NCBI RefSeq assembly: GCF_012650175.1
Contig: NZ_JAAILI010000089.1
Coordinates: 34,661 to 98,660 of the forward strand
Direction: 5' to 3'
DNA: 64,000 nucleotides
Source of the DNA: Sphingomonas sp. S2M10
GTDB lineage: Bacteria > Pseudomonadota > Alphaproteobacteria > Sphingomonadales > Sphingomonadaceae
Below are positions 25,910 through 34,635 of this stretch, in pieces. Position 1 is the stretch's first letter; each line of letters starts with the position of its first letter. The notes below the pieces were generated by a model. The model did no database searches. It saw only the letters and a list, made by a program, of their open reading frames with translations, and had not been told where the DNA came from. A program made the position numbers and the translations under genes.

Positions 25910-26644
25910 TCACCGCGCCGGGGGCAGCCAGCGGAGATCGAGCCCCTCATAGCGATTGACGTAGTTGGCCGCCCCGGCCAGCGCACCGCGATCGAGCAGG
26001 GTCACGCGGCCGCCCTCACGGGCGATCATGCCTTCCTCCTCCAACTGGCGCAGCATCCTGTTGACGTGCACCGCGGTGAGGCCGGTCGCGTCGCCGATTT
26101 CCTCCTGCGTCAGCCCCAGCGTGAACTCGCGATCGATCGCCTTGTCGGTGGCGCGCAGCCGGTTGCGCAGGTCGAGCAGCAGCGCCGCGACCCGCGCCTT
26201 GGCGCTGGTGCGCCCCAGTGCGGCGAGTCGGTCGGTCAGTGCCACGCGCTCGATCTGGCTATAGACCAGGATCATCGCCGATAGCCGCGGATGCTGCTGC
26301 ATGATGTCCGACAGCGCGGCCCGATCGAAGGGGCAGACCACCGTGTCGGACAGCGCACACAGCGTCTCGGGCGCCTCGTGATAGATGGCGGACGAGATGC
26401 CGAGCATGTCGCCCGGAAACAGGAATCGCAGGATCTGCCGGCTGCCGTCGTCCAGCAGCACGTAACTCATCATCAATCCCTTGCGGAGGATGAACAATTC
26501 TCCACATGGCTCGTTCTCACGCTGCAGGATCGCGCCGCGCCGGATATGGCGCTGGCGCACCTCGAGCGAATCCAGCGCCTCGCGCTCTCGTTGCGTTAGC
26601 GTGATGAACTCGCTCAAAACATCGGCAAAACAACTAGCTGACAC
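25910..26644 (-). CDS. Crp/Fnr-family transcriptional regulator
   Basis: About 244 residues. A cyclic-nucleotide-binding-like beta-roll (RRGAILQRENEPCGELFILR, then FLFPGDMLGISSAIYHEAPE) is followed by a dimer helix and a winged HTH (LTQEEIGDATGLTAVHVNRM, LRQLEEEGMIAREGGRVTL). There is no N-terminal cluster of cysteines like that of FNR, so direct oxygen sensing by Fe-S is unlikely; the cAMP-binding Arg/Ser pair is not evident either. The start is uncertain: GTG codons at 26653 and 26644 both follow GGGGGAAA, and the second is chosen. It is divergent from murA. Confidence 0.85.
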   Translation of the reverse strand: MSASCFADVLSEFITLTQREREALDSLEVRQRHIRRGAILQRENEPCGELFILRKGLMMSYVLLDDGSRQILRFLFPGDMLGISSAIYHEAPETLCALSDTVVCPFDRAALSDIMQQHPRLSAMILVYSQIERVALTDRLAALGRTSAKARVAALLLDLRNRLRATDKAIDREFTLGLTQEEIGDATGLTAVHVNRMLRQLEEEGMIAREGGRVTLLDRGALAGAANYVNRYEGLDLRWLPPAR

Positions 26645-26768
26645 GCTCTGCACTTTCCCCCGGGCCCATCCTGCAAAGCAGCGCAACGAAATCAGTGCAT
26701 TAAAATCGATCAAGCCCCTCCGGCAGCCCACCGCTTGCGCGCACGCACAGAGCGGCTAGAAGCTCGCC

Positions 26769-28052
26769 ATGGACCGTATCCTCATCCGTGGCGGCAATCG
26801 GCTTGCCGGCAAGATCGCGATTTCCGGGGCGAAGAACGCCGCCCTAACCCTGATGCCGTGTGCGCTGCTCACTGACGAGCCGCTCACGCTGCGAAATCTG
26901 CCACGGCTGGCAGACGTAGACAGCTTCGGACATCTACTGAATGAGCTCGGTGCCTCGACCTCGGTAGAGGGCACGCGCCCGAACGAATTCGGCCGGGTGC
27001 TCTCGGTGCGTGCCAGCCGGCTGACCTCGACGGTGGCCCCCTATGACATCGTGCGCAAGATGCGCGCGTCGATCCTCGTGCTGGGTCCGCTGCTCGCGCG
27101 CGAGGGTGAAGCCACGGTGTCGCTGCCCGGCGGCTGCGCGATCGGCAACCGCCCGATTGACCTGCACCTCAAGGCCCTGGAAGCGATGGGCGCCGAGATC
27201 GAACTGAGCGCCGGCTATGTGAAGGCGATCGCACCCGGCGGCCGCATCTCCGGCGGCCGTTTCCGCTTCCCGGTGGTTTCGGTGGGCGCCACCGAGAATG
27301 CGCTGATGGCCGCCTCCACCGCGCGCGGCACCACCGTGCTCGAAAATGCGGCGCGCGAACCCGAGATCGTCGATCTGTGCAACCTGCTGGTCGCGATGGG
27401 CGCGGTGATCCGCGGCATCGGCACCGAGACGCTGGAGATCGACGGGCGTGATCGGCTGCACGGCGCCACCTATGCGGTGATGCCCGATCGCATCGAGGCG
27501 GGCAGCTATGCCTGTGCGGCGGCGATCACCGGCGGCGACGTCGAGCTGGTCGGCGCTTCGGCCGAGGACATGCGGGCGACGCTGGATGCGCTGGTCGAGG
27601 CCGGCATCACCGTGGAGGAGACCGCCAACGGCGTGCGTGTGGCCGCCGAGAACGGCATCCACCCGCTGACGCTCAACACCGCGCCCTTCCCGGGCTTCGC
27701 AACGGACATGCAGGCGCAGTTCATGGCGATGCTGTGCAAGGCGGACGGTGCGAGCACGCTGACCGAAACGATCTTCGAAAATCGCTATATGCACGTGCCC
27801 GAACTGGCGCGGATGGGTGCGGACATCGAGGTGCATGGCCGCACCGCGATCGTGCGCGGGGTGCCGAGGCTCACCGGCGCGCCGGTAATGGCGACCGACC
27901 TGCGCGCCTCGATGAGCCTTATCCTCGCCGGCCTTGCGGCCGAAGGCGAGACGCAGGTGAACCGGGTCTATCATCTCGACCGCGGCTATGAGCGGCTGGA
28001 AGAAAAGCTGCAGGCGGTTGGCGCGGATATCGAGCGCGTCGGCGACGGCTAG
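26769..28052 (+). CDS. murA: UDP-N-acetylglucosamine 1-carboxyvinyltransferase
   Basis: A 427-residue enzyme for the first committed step of peptidoglycan synthesis, transferring enolpyruvate to UDP-GlcNAc. Both halves of the EPSP-synthase-like fold are present. ISGAKNAALTLMP carries the Lys22/Asn23 pair, and the active-site Cys123 is in LPGGCAIGNRPIDLHLKAL, so the enzyme should be the fosfomycin-sensitive type. FENRYMHVPELARMGADIE and DLRASMSLILAGLAAEGET are also standard. The ribosome site is weak. A REP element follows. Confidence 0.96.
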   Translation: MDRILIRGGNRLAGKIAISGAKNAALTLMPCALLTDEPLTLRNLPRLADVDSFGHLLNELGASTSVEGTRPNEFGRVLSVRASRLTSTVAPYDIVRKMRASILVLGPLLAREGEATVSLPGGCAIGNRPIDLHLKALEAMGAEIELSAGYVKAIAPGGRISGGRFRFPVVSVGATENALMAASTARGTTVLENAAREPEIVDLCNLLVAMGAVIRGIGTETLEIDGRDRLHGATYAVMPDRIEAGSYACAAAITGGDVELVGASAEDMRATLDALVEAGITVEETANGVRVAAENGIHPLTLNTAPFPGFATDMQAQFMAMLCKADGASTLTETIFENRYMHVPELARMGADIEVHGRTAIVRGVPRLTGAPVMATDLRASMSLILAGLAAEGETQVNRVYHLDRGYERLEEKLQAVGADIERVGDG

Positions 28053-28110
28053 GCCCATGAACCCCTCTCCGCGGAGGAGGGGGAGGTTCCCGTCTGCCTC
28101 AGCTACCTCC

Positions 28111-28205
28111 GTCATTCCCGCGAAGGCGGGAATCCATTGCCCTCGACTCTGGGGGGAAGAACCGCAACTTCAGCGCCAATGGATCCCCGCCTTCGCGGGG
28201 ATGAC
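28111..28205. repeat. Paired REP element, copy 5
   Basis: Starts GTCATTCCCGCGAAGGCGGG and ends CGCGGGGATGAC. Like copy 2 it joins a TTCCC arm to a TCCCC arm. It lies between convergent murA and the GH92 gene. Confidence 0.9.
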
Positions 28206-28230
28206 GAAAGTGTTTCGCTAAGGGCGCTAT

Positions 28231-28250
28231 CCTCTCCCTCAAAGGAGAGG
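28231..28250 (-). terminator. Hairpin after the GH92 gene
   Basis: CCTCTCC, six bases, GGAGAGG directly follows the GH92 stop on the minus strand. There is no T-tract, so termination is only suggested. Confidence 0.4.
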
Positions 28251-28251
28251 A

Positions 28252-30573
28252 TTATCGCGACATCGAATAGGGCCGCGCCGCCACCGGCACCACCGCCCGG
28301 TCCGGCGTCGCCCGCATCGCGAAGCGCAGCTCGCCGCCGCGCATCAGTTCCTCGTGCGTGACATATTGCCGGTCGAGCTTCCGCCCGTTCAGCGTGACGC
28401 TGCCGACATAGCGGTTCGTCTTCGACAGCCCCGGCGCCGTAACCGTAAAGCGCTTGCCGTTGGGCAGCGTCAACGTCGCGCGTTCGAGGAAAGGCCGGCC
28501 CAGCACATATTGGTTGGAGCCCGGCGCGACGGGGTAGAACCCCAGCATCGTGAACACCAGCCAGGCCGACATCTGCCCGAGATCGTCATTGCCGGCGAGG
28601 CCATCCGGGGTTGGCTTGTACTGGCTGTCGACGATCTGCTGCAGCCGCTCCTGCGTGCGCCAGGGCTGGCCCGCATAACTGTAAAGATAGGCGACGTGGT
28701 GGCTCGGTTCGTTACCGTGGATATACTGGCCGATCAGTCCGGCGATGTCCTCGGCATGGCTGTAGTCGATCTTCGAATTGTCGAAATCGAACATCGCGTC
28801 CAGCTTGCGCACCGCCGCGGCATCGCCGCCCATCAGACGGAACAGCCCGGCCTGATCCTGCGGCACGAACCAGCTATATTGCCAGGCATTGCCCTCCGTA
28901 TAGTCCGATCCATAGTTGATCGCGGTGGGATCGAAAGGCGTGCGATAGGCGCCGTCGCTCTTGCGGGCGCGCAGGAAGCCGGTCTTGACGTCGAAGCTGT
29001 TGCGCCAGTTGCCCGCGCGCCTTTCGAAGGTCGCGGCGAGATCGTCGCGGCCCATGGCGCGCGCCATGCGGGCGATGGTCCAGTCGTCATAGGCATATTC
29101 GACGGTCTTGGAGGCGGCTTCCGGCTCCTTGTCGATCGGCACGTAGCCAAGCTTCTGGTACCAGTCGAGCCCGCCATAGGGGCCGTAGGTGGCGCTCGCC
29201 ACCATCGCGTCGAGCGCCGCCTTGGCGTCGAAGCCGCGCAGGCCCTTGAGATAGGCGTCGGCGATCACCGGCACGGCATGATAGCCGATCATCGTCCAGG
29301 TCTCGCGGCCCTGGAACTGCCAGACCGGCAGGATGCCGAAGGGGCTGTCCTGCCGGCTGGAGATCAGCGAGCGGATGATGTCGCGGTTGCGCGCCTCGGG
29401 CTGGACGAGCAGCAGCAGCGGATGCTCGGCGCGGAACGTATCCCACAGCGAGAAGGTCGAGTGGAAGGTGAAGCCCTCGGCCTGGTGGACCTGGTCGTCG
29501 GGCCCGCGATAGCGGCCATCGGCGTCCGAGAAGACGCTGGGCGCCATCAGCGTGTGGTAGAAGGCAGAGTAGAAGTTGCGCAGCGCGGTGTCGCTGCCCT
29601 GCGCCTCGATCGCGCCGAGCGCCTGTTTCCAGGCCGTGGTGGTGCGGGCATGGACGGCATCGAAGTCACCCGCCTCGGTAGCGAGATTGGCGAGCGCGGC
29701 ATCCTCGTCGACGCTCGACAGCGCGACGCGGAGTTCCAGCGGCCGATCGAGCACCCCGAAATCGAGCCGCGCCACGATCGAGCGCCCCTGCAACTGCATG
29801 ACGCTGGTGTCGCCGCGGCCGGGCCCCTGAAAGCCGCGATAGGGCAGCTTGCCTTCGGTATCGACGAAAGCATGCGCCTTGAGCTGGACGGAAGGGCGGA
29901 TCGCGAAGAACAGCTTGCGTGCCGGCGCCCAGCCACGCGTCTCGCGCGCGCCGGTGATCGTCCCGTCGGGGCGCATACGCACCGAGGACCAGAGGATCTT
30001 GCCGGGATAATTGTACAGCGAACTGCGCAGGTCGAGCACCAGATGGGCGGCCTTGCCGGCGGGGAAGGCATAGCGCTCGACCGCGACGCGGGTGCCCGCG
30101 GTCATCTCCGCGCGCACGCCCTGATCCTGCAGGGTCACCGCATAATAGCCGGGGCGTGCCACCTCGTCGGCATGGGCGAAGCGGGAGCGATAGCCCGAGC
30201 CCGGCTTTGTTGGGTCGCCCGGCTCCAGCGGCACCGTGTCGCCGGCTACGGGCGCGATCAGGAAGTCACCCAGGTCCGAATGGCCGGCGCCCGAGAAATG
30301 GGTGAGCGAGAAGCCCTGGATCGTCGGGTCGTCATAGCGATAGCCGGCGGCATGGCCGTAGCACGCGCGGATTTCGCAGCCGGTATCGGTATCCGGGCTC
30401 AGTTGCACCATGCCGAACGGCGCCACCGCCCCGGGAAAGGTGTGGCCCTCGCCGCCGGTGCCGACCAGCGGGTCGGCACGCTCATAGCCGGTCTGGGCGG
30501 CAAGCGGTGCCGCGAGGAGCGATGTGGCGGCGAGTGCGAGCGCGGCGCGCTGGAAGGTCCCCTGCATCGCCAA
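28252..30573 (-). CDS. GH92 family glycoside hydrolase (alpha-mannosidase type)
   Basis: A 773-residue secreted enzyme with a signal peptide cleaved near APLAAQ (residue 27). The N-terminal beta-sandwich starts DPLVGTGGEGHTFPGAVAPFGMVQLSPDT, here split in two pieces by eye. The catalytic (alpha/alpha) barrel has STFSLWDTFRAEHPLLLLVQ, KEPEAASKTVEYAYDDWTIA, HGNEPSHHVAYLYSYAGQPW and GNDDLGQMSAWLVFTMLGFY, the classic GH92 signatures with calcium-binding and acidic catalytic residues. GH92 enzymes remove alpha-mannose residues, usually 1,2-linked, with inversion. It probably acts in the periplasm or outside. No other glycan-degradation gene flanks it except the CE2-type esterase at 34.6 kb. Confidence 0.92.
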   Translation of the reverse strand: MAMQGTFQRAALALAATSLLAAPLAAQTGYERADPLVGTGGEGHTFPGAVAPFGMVQLSPDTDTGCEIRACYGHAAGYRYDDPTIQGFSLTHFSGAGHSDLGDFLIAPVAGDTVPLEPGDPTKPGSGYRSRFAHADEVARPGYYAVTLQDQGVRAEMTAGTRVAVERYAFPAGKAAHLVLDLRSSLYNYPGKILWSSVRMRPDGTITGARETRGWAPARKLFFAIRPSVQLKAHAFVDTEGKLPYRGFQGPGRGDTSVMQLQGRSIVARLDFGVLDRPLELRVALSSVDEDAALANLATEAGDFDAVHARTTTAWKQALGAIEAQGSDTALRNFYSAFYHTLMAPSVFSDADGRYRGPDDQVHQAEGFTFHSTFSLWDTFRAEHPLLLLVQPEARNRDIIRSLISSRQDSPFGILPVWQFQGRETWTMIGYHAVPVIADAYLKGLRGFDAKAALDAMVASATYGPYGGLDWYQKLGYVPIDKEPEAASKTVEYAYDDWTIARMARAMGRDDLAATFERRAGNWRNSFDVKTGFLRARKSDGAYRTPFDPTAINYGSDYTEGNAWQYSWFVPQDQAGLFRLMGGDAAAVRKLDAMFDFDNSKIDYSHAEDIAGLIGQYIHGNEPSHHVAYLYSYAGQPWRTQERLQQIVDSQYKPTPDGLAGNDDLGQMSAWLVFTMLGFYPVAPGSNQYVLGRPFLERATLTLPNGKRFTVTAPGLSKTNRYVGSVTLNGRKLDRQYVTHEELMRGGELRFAMRATPDRAVVPVAARPYSMSR

Positions 30574-30615
30574 GGCTTAACCGAGCGAAGCTGAGGACGG
30601 AAGCCCGCCTGCGCG

Positions 30616-31935
30616 TCACTCGGCGGCGAGCGGCAGCATGGGTGTTTCGCGGCTCGGTGCGGCGACCACGCGGTTGCGGCCGCCTTCTTTGGCCTGATAC
30701 AGCGCCGCATCGGCCATACCGAGCAGGTCGGCCACCGCGCGGGTACTTTCGGGCATCGCGGCGACGCCGAAGGAGGCGGAGATCTTGGCCTCATGCATCG
30801 CCGACAGCGCTTCGATCCGCTCGCGCAGGATCTCCGCCTTGGCAACGGCCTCGTCCAGCCGGCATTCGGGGAGGATCACCAGCAGCTCCTCGCCGCCATA
30901 TCGACACGCGACATCGGAGGTTCGCAGCGCGCCGAGGATCGTCGCGGCGGTTTCGCGCAGTACCGAATCGCCCGCCGCATGGCCGAACTCATCGTTGAGC
31001 TTCTTGAAGTGATCGAGGTCGATCATGATCACGGAAAGGTGCGTCCCGCTGCGCTCCGTAAGGCTGGCGTAGCGGCCGAGCGCGTCCTCCATGTAGCGGC
31101 GGTTGTAGAGCCCGGTCAGCGGATCGCGCAGCGCCTGGGTGCGCAGCTTCTCGCGCAGCGCGATGTTGGATACGGCGAGCGACATGGCATCGGCGATCGC
31201 GGTGGCCAGCGGCTGGATGCGCGTCAGTTCCGCCGCGGCATCGGGAAGGTCGGTGGCGATCTTCAACATGCCCTGAATCTCGCCGTGCGCGGTCATCGGC
31301 AGTTCGAGCACCGTGGCGGAGCCGAGATGATGCTCGCAGCACAGCGCCCCCCGGCTATCCGCGTTGATATGCGGCTTGCCGCGCTTCAGCGCCCAGCATT
31401 GTGCGGGCGCGAGCATCGGGCGCAGCGTCTCGGCATCCGGCCAGTGCCAGCTGGCGGAAAGCTCCAGCCGGTCGCGCGAATTGTTGAACACGTAGAGCGC
31501 GCCGCCGAAGCCGGCGAGCAGCGAGTCGATCGTCGCGCCCAGCACGGCATTGGCATCGGCATAGCCGTTGGCGCTCTGCAGCATCTCGGTCATGCGGAAC
31601 AGATGGTTGATCTGCTTGCGCTCGGCATGGGCGCGCTCCGCTTCCTCACGCCGTTGCCGCAGCGCCCGGATCGACTGCGGGCCGCCCAGCAGCAGCAGCA
31701 GCAATGCAACCACCGCACCGCCGATTTCCAGCGCCCCGTCGATAGCGCGTGCGTCCGGCGACTGGGCAAACGGGTGGACGATATGGGCGAGCACCATGAC
31801 GACGATCGCGAACGATGCCGCGATCACGCGTCGCCGCAGCGCGCTCTCCAGCGGGTCGGGATATTGTTCCGTACGATGTCGTCTCACGCGATGCGGCCCT
31901 TTGCCGCAGCGGATTTCGCCGCGGCACGAGGCCAT
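30616..31935 (-). CDS. Membrane diguanylate cyclase with GAF-like sensor
   Basis: A 439-residue protein. Two hydrophobic segments (about residues 37-56 and 72-84) anchor it, a GAF-like domain spans about 110-260, and a GGDEF domain fills 265-425. The active site reads RYGGEELLVIL (GGEEL variant), DPLTGLYNRRYMEDAL opens the domain, and the product-inhibition site RxxD (RTSD) is present. It should make cyclic di-GMP. The ATG at 31935 follows GAGGGG, but TATAAT overlaps that ATG, so the GTG at 31887 after AAAGGG is a serious alternative. It sits between the GH92 and CoA-transferase genes on the same strand. Confidence 0.88.
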   Translation of the reverse strand: MASCRGEIRCGKGPHRVRRHRTEQYPDPLESALRRRVIAASFAIVVMVLAHIVHPFAQSPDARAIDGALEIGGAVVALLLLLLGGPQSIRALRQRREEAERAHAERKQINHLFRMTEMLQSANGYADANAVLGATIDSLLAGFGGALYVFNNSRDRLELSASWHWPDAETLRPMLAPAQCWALKRGKPHINADSRGALCCEHHLGSATVLELPMTAHGEIQGMLKIATDLPDAAAELTRIQPLATAIADAMSLAVSNIALREKLRTQALRDPLTGLYNRRYMEDALGRYASLTERSGTHLSVIMIDLDHFKKLNDEFGHAAGDSVLRETAATILGALRTSDVACRYGGEELLVILPECRLDEAVAKAEILRERIEALSAMHEAKISASFGVAAMPESTRAVADLLGMADAALYQAKEGGRNRVVAAPSRETPMLPLAAE

Positions 31936-31987
31936 TATAGCCCCTCGTTGCGGCCCGCGCGTCCCGTGGAAGCGACCCTAGGTAATT

Positions 31988-33493
31988 CTACAGCATCGAA
32001 CCGGTATCGAGGAAGCGCTGATGCCAGGTAAATGCCTCGCCCGGCAGCATCGGCGTCTGCTTGCCATAGCTGGCGGCCAGCGCGCGTTCGTAATAGTCGC
32101 GCAGCATCGGCTTGTAGCGAGGGTGGGCGCAACGTTCGATGACCTGCTCCGCGCGCTTGCGCGGCGCCAGGCCACGCAGATCGGCGAGGCCCTGCTCGGT
32201 CACCACCACCTGCACGTCCTGCGCGATGTGATCGACATGGGAGACATGGGGCACGATCGCGGAAATGGCGCCGCCCTTGGCGGTGGAAGGCGACATGAAG
32301 ATCGAGATATAGGCGTTGCGCGCGAAGTCGCCCGATCCGCCGATGCCGTTCTGGATGCGCGAGCCCATGATGTGGGTGGAGTTGACGTTGCCGTACAGAT
32401 CGGCCTCGATCATCCCGTTCATCGCCAGGCAGCCGAGGCGACGCACCACCTCGGGATGGTTGCTGATTTCCTGCGAGCGCAGCAGGATGCGATCGCGAAA
32501 CCGGTCGAGATCCTGGTTGAGCCGCTCGGCAGCGTTCGGGCTCAGCGAGAAGGCGGTGCAGCTCGCCATGCGCAGCTTGCCCGCCGCCAACAGGTCGAGC
32601 ATCCCGTCCTGCAGCACCTCGGTATAGGCGGTGAGATTCTCGAACGGCGCGGTGAGCAGCCCGGCGAGCACCGCATTGGCGATGTTGCCCACCCCCGATT
32701 GCATCGGCAGCAGCGACGGCGGCAAGCGGCCCTTGCCGACTTCGTGGCGGAAGAACTCGATCAGGTGCTGGGCGATGGCGAGCGCGCCGGCATCGGGCGC
32801 GGCGAAGGGCAGGTTGCGATCGGGGGCGTCGGTCTCGACCACCGCGATCACCTTGTGCGGATCGCAGCGCAGCGTCGGCTGGCCGATCCGCTGGTCGGGT
32901 GCGGTCAGCGGGATCGGCACGCGGTTCGGCGGCAGCGCAGTGCCGTAATAGATGTCGTGCATCCCCTCCAGCGCCGGATTCTGCCAAGCGTTGACCTCCA
33001 GGATTACGCGCTTGGCGACATCGAGCCAGGTCTTGTTGTTGCCGACCGAGGTGGAGGGGATCAGCGCGCCGTCCTCGCGAATGCCCGCAACCTCGATCAC
33101 CGCCACGTCGAGCGGGCCGAGAAAACCCTCCCAGGCGAGCGGGGCGACCTGGCTTAGATGGAGGTCGACATAATCCATCTCGCCGGCATTGATCTTCTCG
33201 CGGGCGATCGGATCGGAATTATAGGGCAGCCGGGCGGCGATGCCGTCGACGCGGGCGAGCGCGCCGTCGAGCTCCGGGCCGGTCGAGGCACCGGTCCACA
33301 CCTTCAGCCGCATCGGCTTGCCGGCGGCATGTTCCGCCTCGATCTGCGCGGCGAGCGCGATCGGCACCGCCTTGGGATAGCCGGAGCCGGTGAAGCCGCT
33401 CATCCCCACCGTCATGCCGTCGGCGATGAACGAGGCGGCGTGCGCGGCGGTGGTGACCTTCGCGGCAAGTCCGGGGTGGGCGATACGCGTCAT
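31988..33493 (-). CDS. Acetyl-CoA hydrolase/transferase family, succinyl-CoA:acetate CoA-transferase type
   Basis: A 501-residue class I CoA-transferase. MSGFTGSGYPKAVPIALA is the N-terminal glycine-rich motif, QSGVGNIANAVLAGL leads to the catalytic Glu292 in AYTEVLQDGMLDLL, and SRIQNGIGGSGDFARNAYIS and VVVTEQGLADLRGLAPRKRA are typical of the succinate/acetate CoA-transferase (AarC/Cat1) branch. It would move CoA between succinyl-CoA and acetate, linking acetate to the TCA cycle. The ATG at 33493 lies opposite the diiron oxidase gene, sharing a 214-base divergent region. Confidence 0.92.
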   Translation of the reverse strand: MTRIAHPGLAAKVTTAAHAASFIADGMTVGMSGFTGSGYPKAVPIALAAQIEAEHAAGKPMRLKVWTGASTGPELDGALARVDGIAARLPYNSDPIAREKINAGEMDYVDLHLSQVAPLAWEGFLGPLDVAVIEVAGIREDGALIPSTSVGNNKTWLDVAKRVILEVNAWQNPALEGMHDIYYGTALPPNRVPIPLTAPDQRIGQPTLRCDPHKVIAVVETDAPDRNLPFAAPDAGALAIAQHLIEFFRHEVGKGRLPPSLLPMQSGVGNIANAVLAGLLTAPFENLTAYTEVLQDGMLDLLAAGKLRMASCTAFSLSPNAAERLNQDLDRFRDRILLRSQEISNHPEVVRRLGCLAMNGMIEADLYGNVNSTHIMGSRIQNGIGGSGDFARNAYISIFMSPSTAKGGAISAIVPHVSHVDHIAQDVQVVVTEQGLADLRGLAPRKRAEQVIERCAHPRYKPMLRDYYERALAASYGKQTPMLPGEAFTWHQRFLDTGSML

Positions 33494-33652
33494 GGATCCT
33501 CTCAGGGCTGCTTCGTCGGCGGCGATGCCGACCTACCGAGGCAGGTGCAATTGTTGCAATTACCTAGTCGGGCGGTGCGCATGCACCCGACGCACGCACA
33601 GCGCAGATGACAATGTTGCGACAGCCAAGTGCTTGATCTGCGTGAATCGACC

Positions 33653-33678
33653 GGAACTCCCCCGTTCGGCGGGGGGTT
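33653..33678 (+). promoter_or_regulatory. Candidate EcfG (general stress) promoter
   Basis: GGAAC at 33653-33657, 17 bases, then GGTT at 33675-33678. The alphaproteobacterial EcfG consensus is GGAAC-N16/17-CGTT, so only one base differs. It would start transcription some 22 bases before the diiron oxidase ATG. Confidence 0.4.
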
Positions 33679-33707
33679 TAAGCGGCCAAGCAGGAGAGAG
33701 TTTTCCC

Positions 33708-34604
33708 ATGGCAACGCTCGCGCGCGATTTCGCGCCACGCATTCGTTCGCAGTTTCTGACCGACAGCTTCCAGCGCGGCCTCGCCCATTGGAACCGGGAG
33801 CGGCTCGAACCCGGCTTTCCGTCCGATGACTGGCAGCGCCGTTTCGAGCGCGACATGCGCATGGAGCGGCTGCAGGGCGCGTTCCTCGAAGAGCTGCGGG
33901 CCGAAGTTGTCGACGAAGCCGCCGAGGCGCCGACCGATGTCGACGGCTTTATCGACTGGTTCGAAGGGTTGAAGGCGACGGGGCCGGGGCAGGGCGATCC
34001 GCTGTTCCCCTGGCTCGCCGAAGCGGCGGACCGGGATCAGCTCCGATGGTTCTTCGAGCAGGAAGCTGCCGGAGAGGCGGGGTTCGATGATCTCGTCGCG
34101 ATGACGCAGGTCAAGCTGCCGACCCGGCCCAAGCTCGAACTCGCCCGTAATTATTGGGACGAGATGGGGCATGGCACCGAGAAGGGCATGCATGGTCCGA
34201 TGCTCGATGCGCTGGTCGAGACGCTCGCCGTCACCCCGGTAATCGAGAACACCGTTTGGGAAAGCCTGTGCCTGGCCAATGCGATGACCGCGATGGCGAG
34301 CAGCCGCCGTTATGCCTGGCATTCGGTGGGCGCGCTGGGCGTGATCGAGCTGACCGCGCCGGGCCGTTCGGCGGCGACCGCGGAGGGGCTGAAGCGCGTC
34401 GGGCTGAGCCCCAAGGAAGCCCGCTATTTCACGCTGCACGCGGTGCTCGACATCAAGCATAGCGAGGACTGGAACCGCGAGGCGATCCGCCCGGCCGTGG
34501 AAGAGGATCCGCGCCGCGCCACCGCGATGGCCGAGGGCGCGCTGATCCGGCTGCGCTGCGGCGCACGCTGCTTCGAGGCGTATCGCGACCGCCTCTGGGG
34601 CTGA
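33708..34604 (+). CDS. Iron-containing redox enzyme (heme-oxygenase-like diiron oxidase)
   Basis: A 298-residue all-helical protein; the ATG at 33708 follows AGGAGAGAG. The core has candidate metal ligands in HDO order: Glu117/Glu119 (FFEQEA), Glu152 and His155 (DEMGHG), Glu214 (GVIELTAPGR), and His244, Asp248 and His251 (HAVLDIKH). The H-x3-D-x2-H pattern and G-x2-E-x3-P match the HDO superfamily that includes SznF, UndA and BesC, which use O2 for N-oxygenation or C-C fragmentation. The substrate is unknown, and no biosynthetic cluster surrounds it. The first 100 residues are an extra domain with many charged residues. Confidence 0.8.
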   Translation: MATLARDFAPRIRSQFLTDSFQRGLAHWNRERLEPGFPSDDWQRRFERDMRMERLQGAFLEELRAEVVDEAAEAPTDVDGFIDWFEGLKATGPGQGDPLFPWLAEAADRDQLRWFFEQEAAGEAGFDDLVAMTQVKLPTRPKLELARNYWDEMGHGTEKGMHGPMLDALVETLAVTPVIENTVWESLCLANAMTAMASSRRYAWHSVGALGVIELTAPGRSAATAEGLKRVGLSPKEARYFTLHAVLDIKHSEDWNREAIRPAVEEDPRRATAMAEGALIRLRCGARCFEAYRDRLWG

Positions 34605-34635
34605 CGCGGGCGCGGTGCGTTGCTAGGCAGGCACC

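Noticed and set aside
3949..28205. The REP copies as a CRISPR or phage-attachment signature
   Set aside because: Copies are far apart, palindromic and without regular spacers or cas genes.
28354..30594. A 746-residue plus-strand frame
   Set aside because: Antisense to the GH92 gene, rich in Arg, Gly and Ala without domains.
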